From Maribacter spongiicola (GTDB lineage: Bacteria; Bacteroidota; Bacteroidia; Flavobacteriales; Flavobacteriaceae): a stretch of DNA of 64,000 nt. Positions within the stretch are counted from its first letter, which is position 1. The number at the start of each line of letters is the position of its first letter. The DNA is taken from contig NZ_SOAY01000010.1 of the NCBI RefSeq assembly GCF_004364165.1, positions 310,001 to 374,000 of the forward strand, read 5' to 3'. Below, in pieces: positions 9,231-18,725 of this stretch. Position numbers and translations under genes: made by a program. A model generated the notes under the pieces. It saw only the letters and a list, made by a program, of their open reading frames with translations, made no database searches and had not been told where the DNA came from.

Positions 9231-11078
9231 CTAAAGCATGGAACTCAACAGTAGTGTGCCAACAATCCACAGTACCAAAGATATTGTTCCTCCAATCACT
9301 AGAAAGTGTTTAAACTTGTAGATTCCCATACTATAAATTAGGGCATTGGTTTGATAACCTAAGGGAGTAAAGAAGCTAAAATTCGCAGCGAACATTACAC
9401 AAAGAATAAATGGTTTTGGATCAAGACTTAATCCTCCAGCAAGTGAAATTCCTATAGGTGCCATTATAATAGCGGTAGCATTATTTGACACGACACTACT
9501 TAAAACCATGGTAGTCAAAAATAACAAGCCAATAATAAATATAGGTTGCTGACCAGACATTAATGCCAATAGTTCTTCGGTGATCCACGTGTCTGCTTTG
9601 GCATTGCTCATGGCGATACCTAGCGGGATCATACCTGCCAATAAGAATATAATTTGCCAGTTTATTTTCTCGTAAATACGATTCAATTCTACACACTTAA
9701 AAAGAAGCATAGCCAAGGTTCCAGTAATTACACTTGTCATTACTTCAAAAACCCCAGTTGCTGCCATGGCAATGGTTGCTACAAGGATTAAGATCGATAG
9801 ATTTCTTTTAAATGGAGTAGCAGGTGTGCGACCTTCATATTGGTTCAATACAGCCAGATTGTTGCTGTTTTCAAAGTTAGAAACGTATTCTGGCTTAGTT
9901 TGTATCAATAATCGATCCCCGACATGAAGTTTTGTAAACTCATGATTACTTTGGTGTAATCTATTTTGTAGAATACGTAACTTCTTTCTTTTATTGACAC
10001 CAAGTGGAATAGCTCTTGGTATCAACATAGTTTTCAACTCAGACAAATTTCTACCCAAAAAACGTGAACCGGGTAATAGAAGAAGTTCTAATAATAAGCT
10101 TTCATCTTTTTCTTCTTTTGATTCCTCATTATCGTTTTTAGAATTTGCTACTTTCTTAATTTGAGTGCTTTTTGTAGATGTAAAATGGTCTTTTTCGGCT
10201 AAATCGACCTCAAAATACCCTTCACCACGCATTTTTTGAAGATTTTCTAAACTGCAATGTAAAAGAATGACATCGTTTGGTTTAATCAGTAAATCATGAT
10301 TATCAAGATTTTGATCGTAGCCATATCTAGACAAGCGTAACACCGTTATGTCAGCTTCTTTATACATAAAGCTTTCCCCAATGGGCGTATCAACTAACGG
10401 GGAATCTTTTTCAATAGTCAATGTCAAAAGATAGCGGTCAAGGTCATAATTGTCTGAAAGGTCGCCATTATCTTTTGGTAAAAAACGATAGAAAACGGCT
10501 ATAATTCCTATAGAAATGATCAAAAAAGTGCCTCCTATGAGTGAAAATTCAAAAAAACCGAGTTTTTCGCCTGTGTACCTTGCGGCTATATTACTGACCA
10601 ATAAGTTGGTTGAAGTTCCCATAAGAGTACAGCTTCCTCCTAGAATACTTGCGAATGATATGGGTAATAATAATTTTCCTGGTGGTAGTTGATACTTTTC
10701 TCGTAACTCGGCAACTATCTTTATAAAAACAATTACTACAGCGGTTGAACTTACAAAGGCAGAAATACTACCTGCAATTAGCATAATGGCAACCGTTGCT
10801 AAAACAACGGGCCAGTTCTTTAAAATTTTTAATCCTTTCGCTAAGTAAGAAATTGCGCCGTTCTCTTCTAATCCGATCGCTAAAATCATTAAGCATAAAA
10901 TGGTGATGACCGCTTTGTTAGAAAATCCGCTAACAGCCTCTTCTGGTGATACCAAGCCTGTTAATAATAAGGCAGCAATGATGCAGAAGGATATTTTATC
11001 CATCGGAAAAATCTCAAACGCAAACAGAATAATTACCGCAGCGATGATGATAAAAACTCCAATGATTTCGATGGTCAT
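9231..11078 (-). CDS. SLC13 (DASS) family permease with central TrkA_C domains
   Basis: The 615-residue protein has two hydrophobic halves (about 1-190 and 410-615) around a soluble region (about 200-400) containing two RCK_C/TrkA_C modules; the first includes SPLVDTPIGESF and the second begins near LLPGSRFLGRNLSEL. SNNATAI in the second half and STAVVIVF in the first resemble the paired SNT-type ion motifs of divalent anion:sodium symporters. Likely substrates are sulfate, phosphate or dicarboxylates, and sequence alone does not decide. An acidic and lysine-rich insertion (about 305-328) sits between the two TrkA_C modules. It is convergent with the patatin gene. Confidence 0.85.
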   Translation of the reverse strand: MTIEIIGVFIIIAAVIILFAFEIFPMDKISFCIIAALLLTGLVSPEEAVSGFSNKAVITILCLMILAIGLEENGAISYLAKGLKILKNWPVVLATVAIMLIAGSISAFVSSTAVVIVFIKIVAELREKYQLPPGKLLLPISFASILGGSCTLMGTSTNLLVSNIAARYTGEKLGFFEFSLIGGTFLIISIGIIAVFYRFLPKDNGDLSDNYDLDRYLLTLTIEKDSPLVDTPIGESFMYKEADITVLRLSRYGYDQNLDNHDLLIKPNDVILLHCSLENLQKMRGEGYFEVDLAEKDHFTSTKSTQIKKVANSKNDNEESKEEKDESLLLELLLLPGSRFLGRNLSELKTMLIPRAIPLGVNKRKKLRILQNRLHQSNHEFTKLHVGDRLLIQTKPEYVSNFENSNNLAVLNQYEGRTPATPFKRNLSILILVATIAMAATGVFEVMTSVITGTLAMLLFKCVELNRIYEKINWQIIFLLAGMIPLGIAMSNAKADTWITEELLALMSGQQPIFIIGLLFLTTMVLSSVVSNNATAIIMAPIGISLAGGLSLDPKPFILCVMFAANFSFFTPLGYQTNALIYSMGIYKFKHFLVIGGTISLVLWIVGTLLLSSML

Positions 11079-11178
11079 AGTTTGTGAGAATTGAAAAAGC
11101 TATCAAAGATATTTCAACGCCCTAGTAAGGATAACTCAATCAAATTTTATTTTGACTTGGAGTAAGAAAATAATGCAA

Positions 11179-11216
11179 AAAACGTCATTACCAACGTAGT
11201 GAAGTAATGACGTTTT
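11179..11216 (-). terminator. Terminator after the PaaE-like reductase gene
   Basis: A perfect 13-bp inverted repeat (11179-11191 with 11204-11216) around a 12-nt loop. Read on the minus strand, the stem ends in a T-run, 50 bp after the stop of the reductase gene. A shorter hairpin (TCCCC/GGGGA, 11244-11256) lies even closer to the stop. Confidence 0.85.
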
Positions 11217-11265
11217 AGAAGTAATTTTTACTTCTTATAAGTTTCCCCTTCGGGGATTAAGGAGA

Positions 11266-12315
11266 TTAGACATCATCATAATCTACCTTGATAGTAGATG
11301 TAGTTGGGTGTGCTTGGCAGGTAAGAATAAATCCGTCTGCTATTTCCTTATCCGTTAAAATTTGGTTCATCACCATTTCTGCTTTTCCTTCAGTTACTTT
11401 GGCAATACAGCTACTGCAAACTCCGCCTTGGCAAGAGTATGGTGCATCTATATTTTCTTTTAAAACGGCGTCAAGAATAACCGTCTTTTTATCCATCGTG
11501 AATTGAAATTCCTCATCGTCAACAAGAACGGTAACCGATGTTTGACCATCTGCCTGTACAGGTAATTCTTCTTTTATCTCTGTAGGAGTAAAAAGCTCAA
11601 AATGGATTTTATCCTTATCCACTTCATTTTCTATTAAAGTGTCTTGAACTAAACGGATCATCTCTTCTGGACCACATAGATAGTATCCATCAAAATCAAC
11701 ATCTTTATGCTTGTTCAATAGTGCATAGTTTACTGTTGAGGTATCTATTCTACCAAATAAAGCCTTGTCTTCACGGGTTTGGCTATTAGTGAAGTACACA
11801 AAAAACCGATTGGCATATTCTAATTCTAATTTTACCAAATCTGTATAGAACATGGTCTCTTCGTACGATTTGTTACCGTAAACCAAAACAAATTTGTTCT
11901 TAGGGTTACTATCTAAAACAGACTTTACAATACTCATAATTGGTGTAATACCACTACCTGCAGCAAAAGCAGCAATATTCTGAACGTCATTGGTCGTATT
12001 GAATACGAAACGACCTTCTGGCTCCATTACTTCTAAGGTATCACCAACTTTTAATTCTGAATTGGCGTAGTTAGAGAATCCGCCATTATCTACTTTTTTA
12101 ATACCGATAGTGATGCCATCTTTTTCAGGTGATGAACTTATAGAGTATGCTCTTCTAAGTTCTTTTCCTTTGATCTCTTTTTTAATCGTGATATACTGAC
12201 CCGCCGTAAAGGTGAAAGTCTGTGCCAATTCTTTCGGAATTGAAAACGTAACGGCAACAGAGGTTGGCGTTAATTTCTTAATATGTTTAACCGTTAATGG
12301 GTGAAAATGCGACAT
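11266..12315 (-). CDS. PaaE-type ferredoxin-NADP reductase with C-terminal 2Fe-2S domain
   Basis: The 349-residue protein has an FAD-binding barrel with RAYSISSSP (about 54-62), an NAD(P)-binding domain with GSGITPIMSIVKSVL, and a C-terminal plant-type ferredoxin domain with Cys295, Cys300, Cys303 and Cys333 (CX4CX2CX29C). This order matches PaaE of phenylacetyl-CoA epoxidase and Hmp-like reductases, which pass electrons from NAD(P)H to an oxygenase. No paaABCD genes are visible, so the partner oxygenase is either elsewhere or different. Many flavobacteria carry such a stand-alone copy. A candidate -7 element (12341-12348) lies about 26 bp upstream. Confidence 0.85.
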   Translation of the reverse strand: MSHFHPLTVKHIKKLTPTSVAVTFSIPKELAQTFTFTAGQYITIKKEIKGKELRRAYSISSSPEKDGITIGIKKVDNGGFSNYANSELKVGDTLEVMEPEGRFVFNTTNDVQNIAAFAAGSGITPIMSIVKSVLDSNPKNKFVLVYGNKSYEETMFYTDLVKLELEYANRFFVYFTNSQTREDKALFGRIDTSTVNYALLNKHKDVDFDGYYLCGPEEMIRLVQDTLIENEVDKDKIHFELFTPTEIKEELPVQADGQTSVTVLVDDEEFQFTMDKKTVILDAVLKENIDAPYSCQGGVCSSCIAKVTEGKAEMVMNQILTDKEIADGFILTCQAHPTTSTIKVDYDDV

Positions 12316-12340
12316 ATATTCGTTTCTTTAAATCGATTTA

Positions 12341-12348
12341 CAAAATTA
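12341..12348 (-). promoter_or_regulatory. Candidate -7 element (TAATTTTG) of the PaaE-like gene
   Basis: On the minus strand TAATTTTG matches the Bacteroidota TAnnTTTG consensus exactly, 26 bp before the start codon. No TTG is present at the normal -33 distance, so this is a half-supported promoter. Confidence 0.45.
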
Positions 12349-12370
12349 AGCATGCTTTTGCGATAAAATA

Positions 12371-12382
12371 TGACATTTGTCA
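12371..12382. promoter_or_regulatory. Palindrome TGACA-TT-TGTCA
   Basis: A perfect 5-bp arm palindrome about 23 bp upstream of the candidate -7 element of the reductase gene. The position fits an activator or repressor site. The regulator is unknown. Confidence 0.35.
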
Positions 12383-12656
12383 AAAAAGTCAGTTTTACTG
12401 CGTTTTGTTTAACTTTTTGTACTATCAAATAGTATTGAAGTATCTCATTTAAGAGAAAGAGCGTGTTTATTTTATGGTTGTTATACGAAGTATTATTTAA
12501 GGAAAGGATAGGTCGTATGAATGATTTCTAAATTAATTATATGATAGGTTTAGTAAAATGAACAAATTACCGACATTATAAACACTATGAAGTATTTTAC
12601 TTACGTTATATGTTGTAATTCTTATATTAGCGCAAGACCAATAAACCTACTTATAC

Positions 12657-15600
12657 TTGAAAAAGTTTCTCTCGATTTTCATTCTTTTATTTTCTACGTA
12701 TGCTTTACAAGCCCAAAAAGAAGCCGCGATTTGGTACTTTGGCGAAAATGCGGGGCTTGATTTTAATAGTGGTGCACCGGTAGCGTTGTTAGATGGGCAG
12801 ATAAATACCCATGAAGGCTGTGCAGTCATTTCAGATTTTAATGGTGCTTTATTATTTTACACCGATGGTATAACCGTTTGGAACCGCAACCACATACCTA
12901 TGCCCAACGGAACGGGATTATTTGGTGATCCTTCTGCGGCACAATCTGCAATTATAGTTCCTCATCCTGGTATTGCAACACAGTTTTATATTTTTACAGC
13001 TGATCAATTAAAGGGTGAGAATGGTATCAACTATTCTTTGGTAGATATTTCTTTGGCAGGTGGTTTTGGAGATGTAATTCAAAAGAACATACAATTGGTA
13101 ACCCCTGCTACAGAAAAACTTACGGCTGTAAGTCATGCTAATGGCACCGATATTTGGGTATTGACACACGATGCTTATACGGATGCTTTTTTTGCTTATA
13201 GGGTTTCTCCAGCAGGTTTAGATATCAACCCGGTAATATCTAACGTAGGTATTAATTTAAGCACCTATTTTTTTCAATCTAGATTTCATGCGCCAGGTTA
13301 TATCAAAGCATCTCCCGATGGAACAAAAGTGGCAGTTGCGCATATGGGCCTTACTACAGAACTGTTAGATTTTGACTCAGCCACTGGCGTACTAAGTAAT
13401 GCGCTAAACCTCTTTGACCTTAGCGAAGCGTATAAGCTATTTTACGGTGTAGAATTTTCCCCTAACAGTAGATTTTTATATGTTGCAAATCGAAGTCAAT
13501 GGGATTTGCTTCAGTATGATACAGCTGCTGCCGATATTAGGGCGTCTAGGGTTTCAATTGATACCGAAGATAATGGCGGACATGCAATTCAATTGGGGAT
13601 AGATGGTAAAATCTATATAGGAGACTATTTAAAACCAACACTTAGTGTAATCGAAAATCCAAATTTGCAGGGTTTAGCCTGTAACCTAAATTATAATGCA
13701 GTTGATTTAGGTGGTAGATTAAGTGTAAACGGTTTACCACCATTTATTAGTAGTTATTTTCAGGTTGATATTGAAGCAGAAGACTTTTGTGAAGGTAGCC
13801 CTACAACTTTTGAAAGTGCTATCAGTGCCAATCCAGTTTCCACTACATGGGATTTTGGTGACGGTAATACCTCTAGTTTAGAAAACCCAAGTCATACATA
13901 TGCTTCGGCAGGGGATTACACGGTGTCAGTTACCGTAACAACACCCAAAGAGACACAAACAGAAACTAAGGATATTACCATTTTTGAAACTCCCTTAGCT
14001 TCAACAATAAATGATATAGAAAGTTGCATTGAACAAAATATCTATACTTTAGATTTATCTACTTTGGATGTTTTAATTTTAGGAACTCAAAACCCGACTA
14101 ATTTTGTAGTTAACTTTTATCTATCTCAGGCTGATGCAGATGCAAATAGTAATCCGTTAGCATTGAATTATGATTTTCCTTTGGGTAGTACCGCAGTATA
14201 TGCGAGAGTTTCCAATAGTAATAATCCAGTATGTTTTAACATAACCCAGTTTAATGTTATTGCCCAGCTAGAACCTACTTTAGGAACAATTACCAATTGG
14301 ACCATTTGTGATGATAACCTTGATGGATTTTACACTTTTGATTTAACTGAAAAGAACACTGAGATTTTTAATGGTCAAGATGAAGCTGTTTTTGATGTAG
14401 CTTATTTTGCTTCTCAGGCCGATGCTGATTCTGGCACCAACCCTCTGCCGCTTAACTATACCAATTCTTTAGCTGTTGAAGAAATATTTGCTCGTCTACA
14501 AAACACCACACATACCGATTGTTATAAAACTGAGAGTTTTACCATAGAAGTAAGTGCAGGAGTCGTAGCGAATACGCCAAATAATTTAGAGTTGTGCGAT
14601 GATGACAATGATGGTTTTGCAACTTTTACTTTAAGTGATACGGAAACAGAAATCATAGGCACGCAAAACTCAAGTAGTTTAACACTAACATACCATACTA
14701 CTTTAGCTAATGCAGAAGCAGGTATAAATGCTGTTTCAGACTCGTTTACCAATACCATAGCATATAACCAAAGTATTTATGTACGGTCACAAAATGCAAC
14801 GGATATGAATTGTTATGCAACAACTAGTTTTGAGTTGCAAGTTTTTGATTCCCCGCAAATACAGATAGTCACAGATTGGAATGTTTGTGATGATGATAAT
14901 GATGAATTATCATCATTTGATTTTAATCAAAAGAGAGCAGAAATACTGGGAAACCAAAATGCAAACGATTTTACCGTTCATTATTATGAGAATTTAGCGG
15001 ATGCGAATTTAGCTCAAAATGAAATTAATGGTTTGTATCAAAACACCTCAAATCCTCAAACTATATATTATAGTATCGAAAACCATAGTAACACAACTTG
15101 CAGGGTTACCGATAGTTTTAATATTTCGGTATATGACACTCCTTTTGCACAAACTCCATTATCAATAATTCTTTGTGATGATGAAACTAGTAATCAGTCA
15201 ATAAATTTTACCCAAAAAGATGTTGAGATTTTAGATGGTCAGGCAGCAGCTGAGTTTAATGTTCGCTATTATACATCACAAGCAGATGCCGAAAACGATT
15301 CAAATGCTGTTAATGGGGAAGTGTATTCTACTTCACAAGCACAAGAAACCATATATGCACGGGTAGAACGAACCGATTTACAAAGTTGTTTTGCAATTAC
15401 ATCCTTTGAAATAATCATCAACTCTTTACCACAGCCCATTTTAGAAGAACGCTATGTTATTTGTCCCGATAGTCCAGCTTTAGTAATTGATGGCGGAGAT
15501 TTTGAGTCTTGGTCTTGGCAAAATTCTAATGGTGTAGAACTAAGTACCATAAGAAATTTAAATGTGTCTGATTTAGGTGCATATCAATTAACCGTAAGCC

Positions 15601-16124
15601 AAACTACAAACGGAGTCCGTTGTGAAAACTCCCAATCATTTGAGGTTTTATCATCTGGAGCACCAGAAACTATGGAAGTTGAGGTTAACGGATTTTCAGA
15701 TCAGATAGATATTACAATTAACGCGACAGGAACGGGACCTTTTGAGTATTCGGTAGATGGTGATAACTATCAAGCTAGTAATGAATTTGTGGTCTTTCCC
15801 GGTGAGCATACGATATATGTAAGAGATTTATTGGAGTGCAGGGTTATATCGGAAGATGTTATTGCCATTGGTTATCAGCGATTTTTTACTCCCAATGGAG
15901 ATGGAAAAAATGAATTTTGGAATATCATAGGTGGTGAACTGTATCCAGATTCTCAAGTATTTATTTACGATAGATATGGTAAACTATTGAAACAGATTAG
16001 CCCAAATTCAAAAGGATGGGATGGAACTTCGAACGGATTTTTACTTCCCGAATCAGATTATTGGTTTAAATATTTATATTCTGATAATCAAATAATTACA
16101 GGGCATTTTACTTTAAAACGATAA
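12657..16124 (+). CDS. Secreted T9SS type B sorted protein with PKD domain and Cys-bounded repeats
   Basis: The 1155-residue protein starts at TTG; the frame begins with a clear signal peptide (MKKFLSIFILLFSTYALQAQ) and no ATG lies near it. The order is: signal peptide; an N-terminal beta-propeller-like region (about 20-370, with repeated phrases such as LLFYTDGITVWN and ISPDG-like strands); one PKD domain (about 385-440, TWDFGDGNTSSLENPSHTY); five to six divergent modules of about 90-100 residues; and a C-terminal gliding-motility-associated domain (about 1070-1155, FFTPNGDGKNEFW ... ITGHFTLKR). That last domain directs export by the type IX system and surface attachment through the type B route. 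The repeats share LCDDDNDG-like, Q-AD-A and Cys positions. It is probably an adhesin or surface protein. Binding partner unknown. Confidence 0.9.
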   Translation: MKKFLSIFILLFSTYALQAQKEAAIWYFGENAGLDFNSGAPVALLDGQINTHEGCAVISDFNGALLFYTDGITVWNRNHIPMPNGTGLFGDPSAAQSAIIVPHPGIATQFYIFTADQLKGENGINYSLVDISLAGGFGDVIQKNIQLVTPATEKLTAVSHANGTDIWVLTHDAYTDAFFAYRVSPAGLDINPVISNVGINLSTYFFQSRFHAPGYIKASPDGTKVAVAHMGLTTELLDFDSATGVLSNALNLFDLSEAYKLFYGVEFSPNSRFLYVANRSQWDLLQYDTAAADIRASRVSIDTEDNGGHAIQLGIDGKIYIGDYLKPTLSVIENPNLQGLACNLNYNAVDLGGRLSVNGLPPFISSYFQVDIEAEDFCEGSPTTFESAISANPVSTTWDFGDGNTSSLENPSHTYASAGDYTVSVTVTTPKETQTETKDITIFETPLASTINDIESCIEQNIYTLDLSTLDVLILGTQNPTNFVVNFYLSQADADANSNPLALNYDFPLGSTAVYARVSNSNNPVCFNITQFNVIAQLEPTLGTITNWTICDDNLDGFYTFDLTEKNTEIFNGQDEAVFDVAYFASQADADSGTNPLPLNYTNSLAVEEIFARLQNTTHTDCYKTESFTIEVSAGVVANTPNNLELCDDDNDGFATFTLSDTETEIIGTQNSSSLTLTYHTTLANAEAGINAVSDSFTNTIAYNQSIYVRSQNATDMNCYATTSFELQVFDSPQIQIVTDWNVCDDDNDELSSFDFNQKRAEILGNQNANDFTVHYYENLADANLAQNEINGLYQNTSNPQTIYYSIENHSNTTCRVTDSFNISVYDTPFAQTPLSIILCDDETSNQSINFTQKDVEILDGQAAAEFNVRYYTSQADAENDSNAVNGEVYSTSQAQETIYARVERTDLQSCFAITSFEIIINSLPQPILEERYVICPDSPALVIDGGDFESWSWQNSNGVELSTIRNLNVSDLGAYQLTVSQTTNGVRCENSQSFEVLSSGAPETMEVEVNGFSDQIDITINATGTGPFEYSVDGDNYQASNEFVVFPGEHTIYVRDLLECRVISEDVIAIGYQRFFTPNGDGKNEFWNIIGGELYPDSQVFIYDRYGKLLKQISPNSKGWDGTSNGFLLPESDYWFKYLYSDNQIITGHFTLKR

Positions 16125-16229
16125 ATTAATTACGGTCTATTGTAAGTAGCTTAGAAATATAATCTTCAATTATCTTGTAACAAACTCAAGATTTTTCTTA
16201 CTTATATTCTGAATACTAAAACCAACCGA

Positions 16230-17699
16230 ATGTTTAAACGTTTTTCTTCCTTACAATGGAAATCCTTTTTTAGGTCCTCTAACCTTGGTAAAAGCCTGGG
16301 AATAAAAATTTTTATGGGCTTTATGGGTGTATACCTGCTTTTATCGCTAGCAGTTACCGGTGGCGGAATGTACTTTCTTTTAAAAGAAATATTCCCAGAT
16401 CAGAGCCCAATGTGGAGCATTAGCCAATATTTCATTTACTGGATTTTAATTGAATTATTTTTAAGGTATTTCATGCAGAAACTTCCAGTGATGGATATAA
16501 AACCATTTTTGACCACGCCTGTTAAGAAAAGTACCATTGCACATTATATATTAGGTAGATCAGCGGCCTCTATCTATAATTTATTGACGTTATTCTTTGT
16601 TGTGCCCTTTGCAATTGTATTATTATTTAATGACTACCCTTTTTTAAATGTTTTACTATGGATAGTTGGTATTATGGGCATTGTATTAAGTATTAACTAT
16701 ATGAATTTGCTTGTTAATAAGAATGATAAAGTTCTTATTGGCATAGGGAGTATTCTTGCTTTAGGTTACGGATTAGATTATTTTGGGGTGTTCTCTATAA
16801 AAGAGTTTTTTGCTCCTGTTTTTCATGCGCTTTATGCATACCCAATTACGGTATTGATTCCTATTGCTTTGGCAGCTCTTATATATTATGTGAACTATAA
16901 GTTTTTGCGAGATAAGATTTATCTAGATGCAAAGCTTAAAACAAAGGCAGTAGAGGCAAATACCTCAGATATGTCTTGGACAAAGCGTTTTGGAGAGATG
17001 GGTTCTTTCTTGCAGCTTGATCTAAAAATGATTTGGAGAAATAAAAGAACGAAGTCTCAAGTTTATATTTCCTTACTTATGGTGTTCTACGGATTGATAT
17101 TTTACACTCAAGATGTGTATAGTAGTATGATGCCGATGAAAGCTTTTGTTGGCGTTTTTATGACAGGTATTTTCTTAAGTAATTTCGGTCAGTTTATTCC
17201 TGCTTGGGATAGTAGTTATTATAGCATGATGATGTCGCAAAATATTCCTATGCGTAAGTATTTAGAATCTAAAGTATCTTTAATTACGGTAAGTGTAGTA
17301 TTTATGTTTTTATTGACCTTACCCTATGTTTACTTCGGTTGGGATGCCTTAGCTATCAATTTTGGTTGTGCATTGTATAATCTAGGAGTAAATATACCGG
17401 TCATTTTATATTTTGGGTCCTTCAACAAAAAAAGAATCGAATTAGATCAGAGTCCGTTTGGTAATATGCAAGGTGCAAGTGCTACTCAGTTTTTGGTAAT
17501 GCTTCCGGTTTTGATAGTTCCTATAATTATATTTTCCATCTTCTATTACATCTTTAGTTTAGAAGTGGCAGTGGGAGTATTATCTGTTCTAGGTATCATC
17601 GGTTTTGCGATGAAGAATTATTTACTAGGGTTGATAACGGAACAATACAAGAAAAAGAAATACGGAATGATTGCAGGTTTTAAAGAGAAGGCGAGTTGA
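16230..17699 (+). CDS. DUF5687 family membrane protein, probable ABC exporter permease
   Basis: The 489-residue protein is almost entirely membrane helices, beginning MFKRFSSLQWKSFFRSSNLGK, which is characteristic of the DUF5687 family of Bacteroidota. At about 240-270 it has a soluble stretch (DLKMIWRNKRTKSQVY) that fits a coupling region. The family commonly sits beside an ABC ATPase, as here (306 bp downstream), so it is inferred to be the membrane half of an exporter. Substrate unknown. Confidence 0.8.
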   Translation: MFKRFSSLQWKSFFRSSNLGKSLGIKIFMGFMGVYLLLSLAVTGGGMYFLLKEIFPDQSPMWSISQYFIYWILIELFLRYFMQKLPVMDIKPFLTTPVKKSTIAHYILGRSAASIYNLLTLFFVVPFAIVLLFNDYPFLNVLLWIVGIMGIVLSINYMNLLVNKNDKVLIGIGSILALGYGLDYFGVFSIKEFFAPVFHALYAYPITVLIPIALAALIYYVNYKFLRDKIYLDAKLKTKAVEANTSDMSWTKRFGEMGSFLQLDLKMIWRNKRTKSQVYISLLMVFYGLIFYTQDVYSSMMPMKAFVGVFMTGIFLSNFGQFIPAWDSSYYSMMMSQNIPMRKYLESKVSLITVSVVFMFLLTLPYVYFGWDALAINFGCALYNLGVNIPVILYFGSFNKKRIELDQSPFGNMQGASATQFLVMLPVLIVPIIIFSIFYYIFSLEVAVGVLSVLGIIGFAMKNYLLGLITEQYKKKKYGMIAGFKEKAS

Positions 17700-18005
17700 T
17701 TAATTAAGTACTGAGTATTAAGTAACAAGTACAAAGTAAAAAAGGTTTTTTTTGGAGTTGTGAGTTATAGAACTTCACTTTCATTTTGAACATTTTTAGA
17801 CTTAGGGAGAATATTTTGGAAAACTTAAAGAATTCAGTAAAGAGTATAAAGTTGAAGGGATAAGTAAATTGAATGTTTGCGAATTGATAATAAGTTATTC
17901 AGACAGATATAGTCGATTTTGATTTCTTTTAACCAATAACCAATAACCAATAACCAATAACGAACAAAGCGGTTGCTGAGCGTAGCCGAAGTAAATAACA
18001 AGATT
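17700..18005. repeat. Repeat-rich intergenic region between permease and ATPase
   Basis: This 306-bp gap holds three repeat types and no gene. At 17707-17738 there is a low-complexity tract of AGTACTGAGTA / AAGTACAAAGT words, shared with the atpA-atpG gap. At 17931-17958 there are four perfect tandem copies of the heptamer AACCAAT plus a partial fifth. At 17973-17992 the element GTTGCTGAGCGTAGCCGAAG resembles the dispersed CTGAGCGnAGnCGAAG repeat found in many Bacteroidota genomes. Such sequences look like mobile or slippage-prone intergenic repeats. Confidence 0.65.
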
Positions 18006-18725
18006 ATGATTACAATAGGAAATTTATCAAAGAAATACGGTTCACAACAAGTACTAAATATAGAATCCTTAAACATTCCAACGGGACAAAGCTTCGGTTT
18101 GGTGGGTAATAACGGGGCAGGTAAAACCACCTTATTTAGTTTGTTACTAGATTTAATTCAACCAAGTACAGGTCATATCATTAATAATGAGCTGCAAGTA
18201 AACACCAGTGAAAATTGGAAACCGTTTACATCATCTTTTATAGATGAAACCTTTTTGATCGGGTATTTGACTGCTGAAGAGTATTTCTACTTCATTGGTG
18301 ACCTTCGCGGGCAAAATAAAGCAGATGTAGATGCGCTTTTAGCACAGTATCAAGATTTCTTTCACGGTGAAATTTTAGGTCAAAAGAAATACTTGAGAGA
18401 TTTATCTAAAGGAAACCAGAAAAAAGCGGGTATAGTAGCTTCTTTTATAGGAAATCCTAAAGTTGTGATTCTAGATGAGCCCTTTGCAAATTTAGATCCA
18501 ACAACGCAAATTCGCTTAAAGCAAATCATTAAAGAACTTGCCGCAAAAGAAGATGTTACCGTTTTAGTATCTAGTCACGATTTAATTCACGTAACCGAAG
18601 TTTGCGAACGTATTGTGGTATTGAACAAAGGTGAGGTGGTAAAAGACATTAAAACATCTACAGAAACATTGAAAGAGCTAGAGGTGTTCTTTGGTGCAGA
18701 AAGTGCTCTTCCGGTAGTGGAATAA
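18006..18725 (+). CDS. ABC transporter ATP-binding protein
   Basis: I start the protein at the ATG at 18006 (MITIGNLSKKYG), giving 239 residues. A longer frame from 17973 would code through the intergenic repeat. Walker A is GNNGAGKTT (34-42), the signature motif is LSKGNQKK (about 137-144), and Walker B is VVILDEPFANLD with the catalytic Glu. An H-loop SSHD follows. It is the natural partner of the DUF5687 permease upstream, together forming a putative exporter. Confidence 0.9.
   Translation: MITIGNLSKKYGSQQVLNIESLNIPTGQSFGLVGNNGAGKTTLFSLLLDLIQPSTGHIINNELQVNTSENWKPFTSSFIDETFLIGYLTAEEYFYFIGDLRGQNKADVDALLAQYQDFFHGEILGQKKYLRDLSKGNQKKAGIVASFIGNPKVVILDEPFANLDPTTQIRLKQIIKELAAKEDVTVLVSSHDLIHVTEVCERIVVLNKGEVVKDIKTSTETLKELEVFFGAESALPVVE

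Larger units (their letters stand above)
12316..12656. other. Divergent intergenic region
   Basis: This 341-bp gap separates the minus-strand reductase from the plus-strand T9SS protein. It contains a likely reductase promoter near 12345 and the palindrome at 12371. No reading frame longer than a few codons was found, and no clear promoter for the downstream gene beyond a weak TATATTAG near 12630. Confidence 0.6.

Noticed and set aside
17931-17962. Tandem repeat as a CRISPR array
   Set aside because: The unit is only 7 bp with no spacers, and there are no cas genes in the window.
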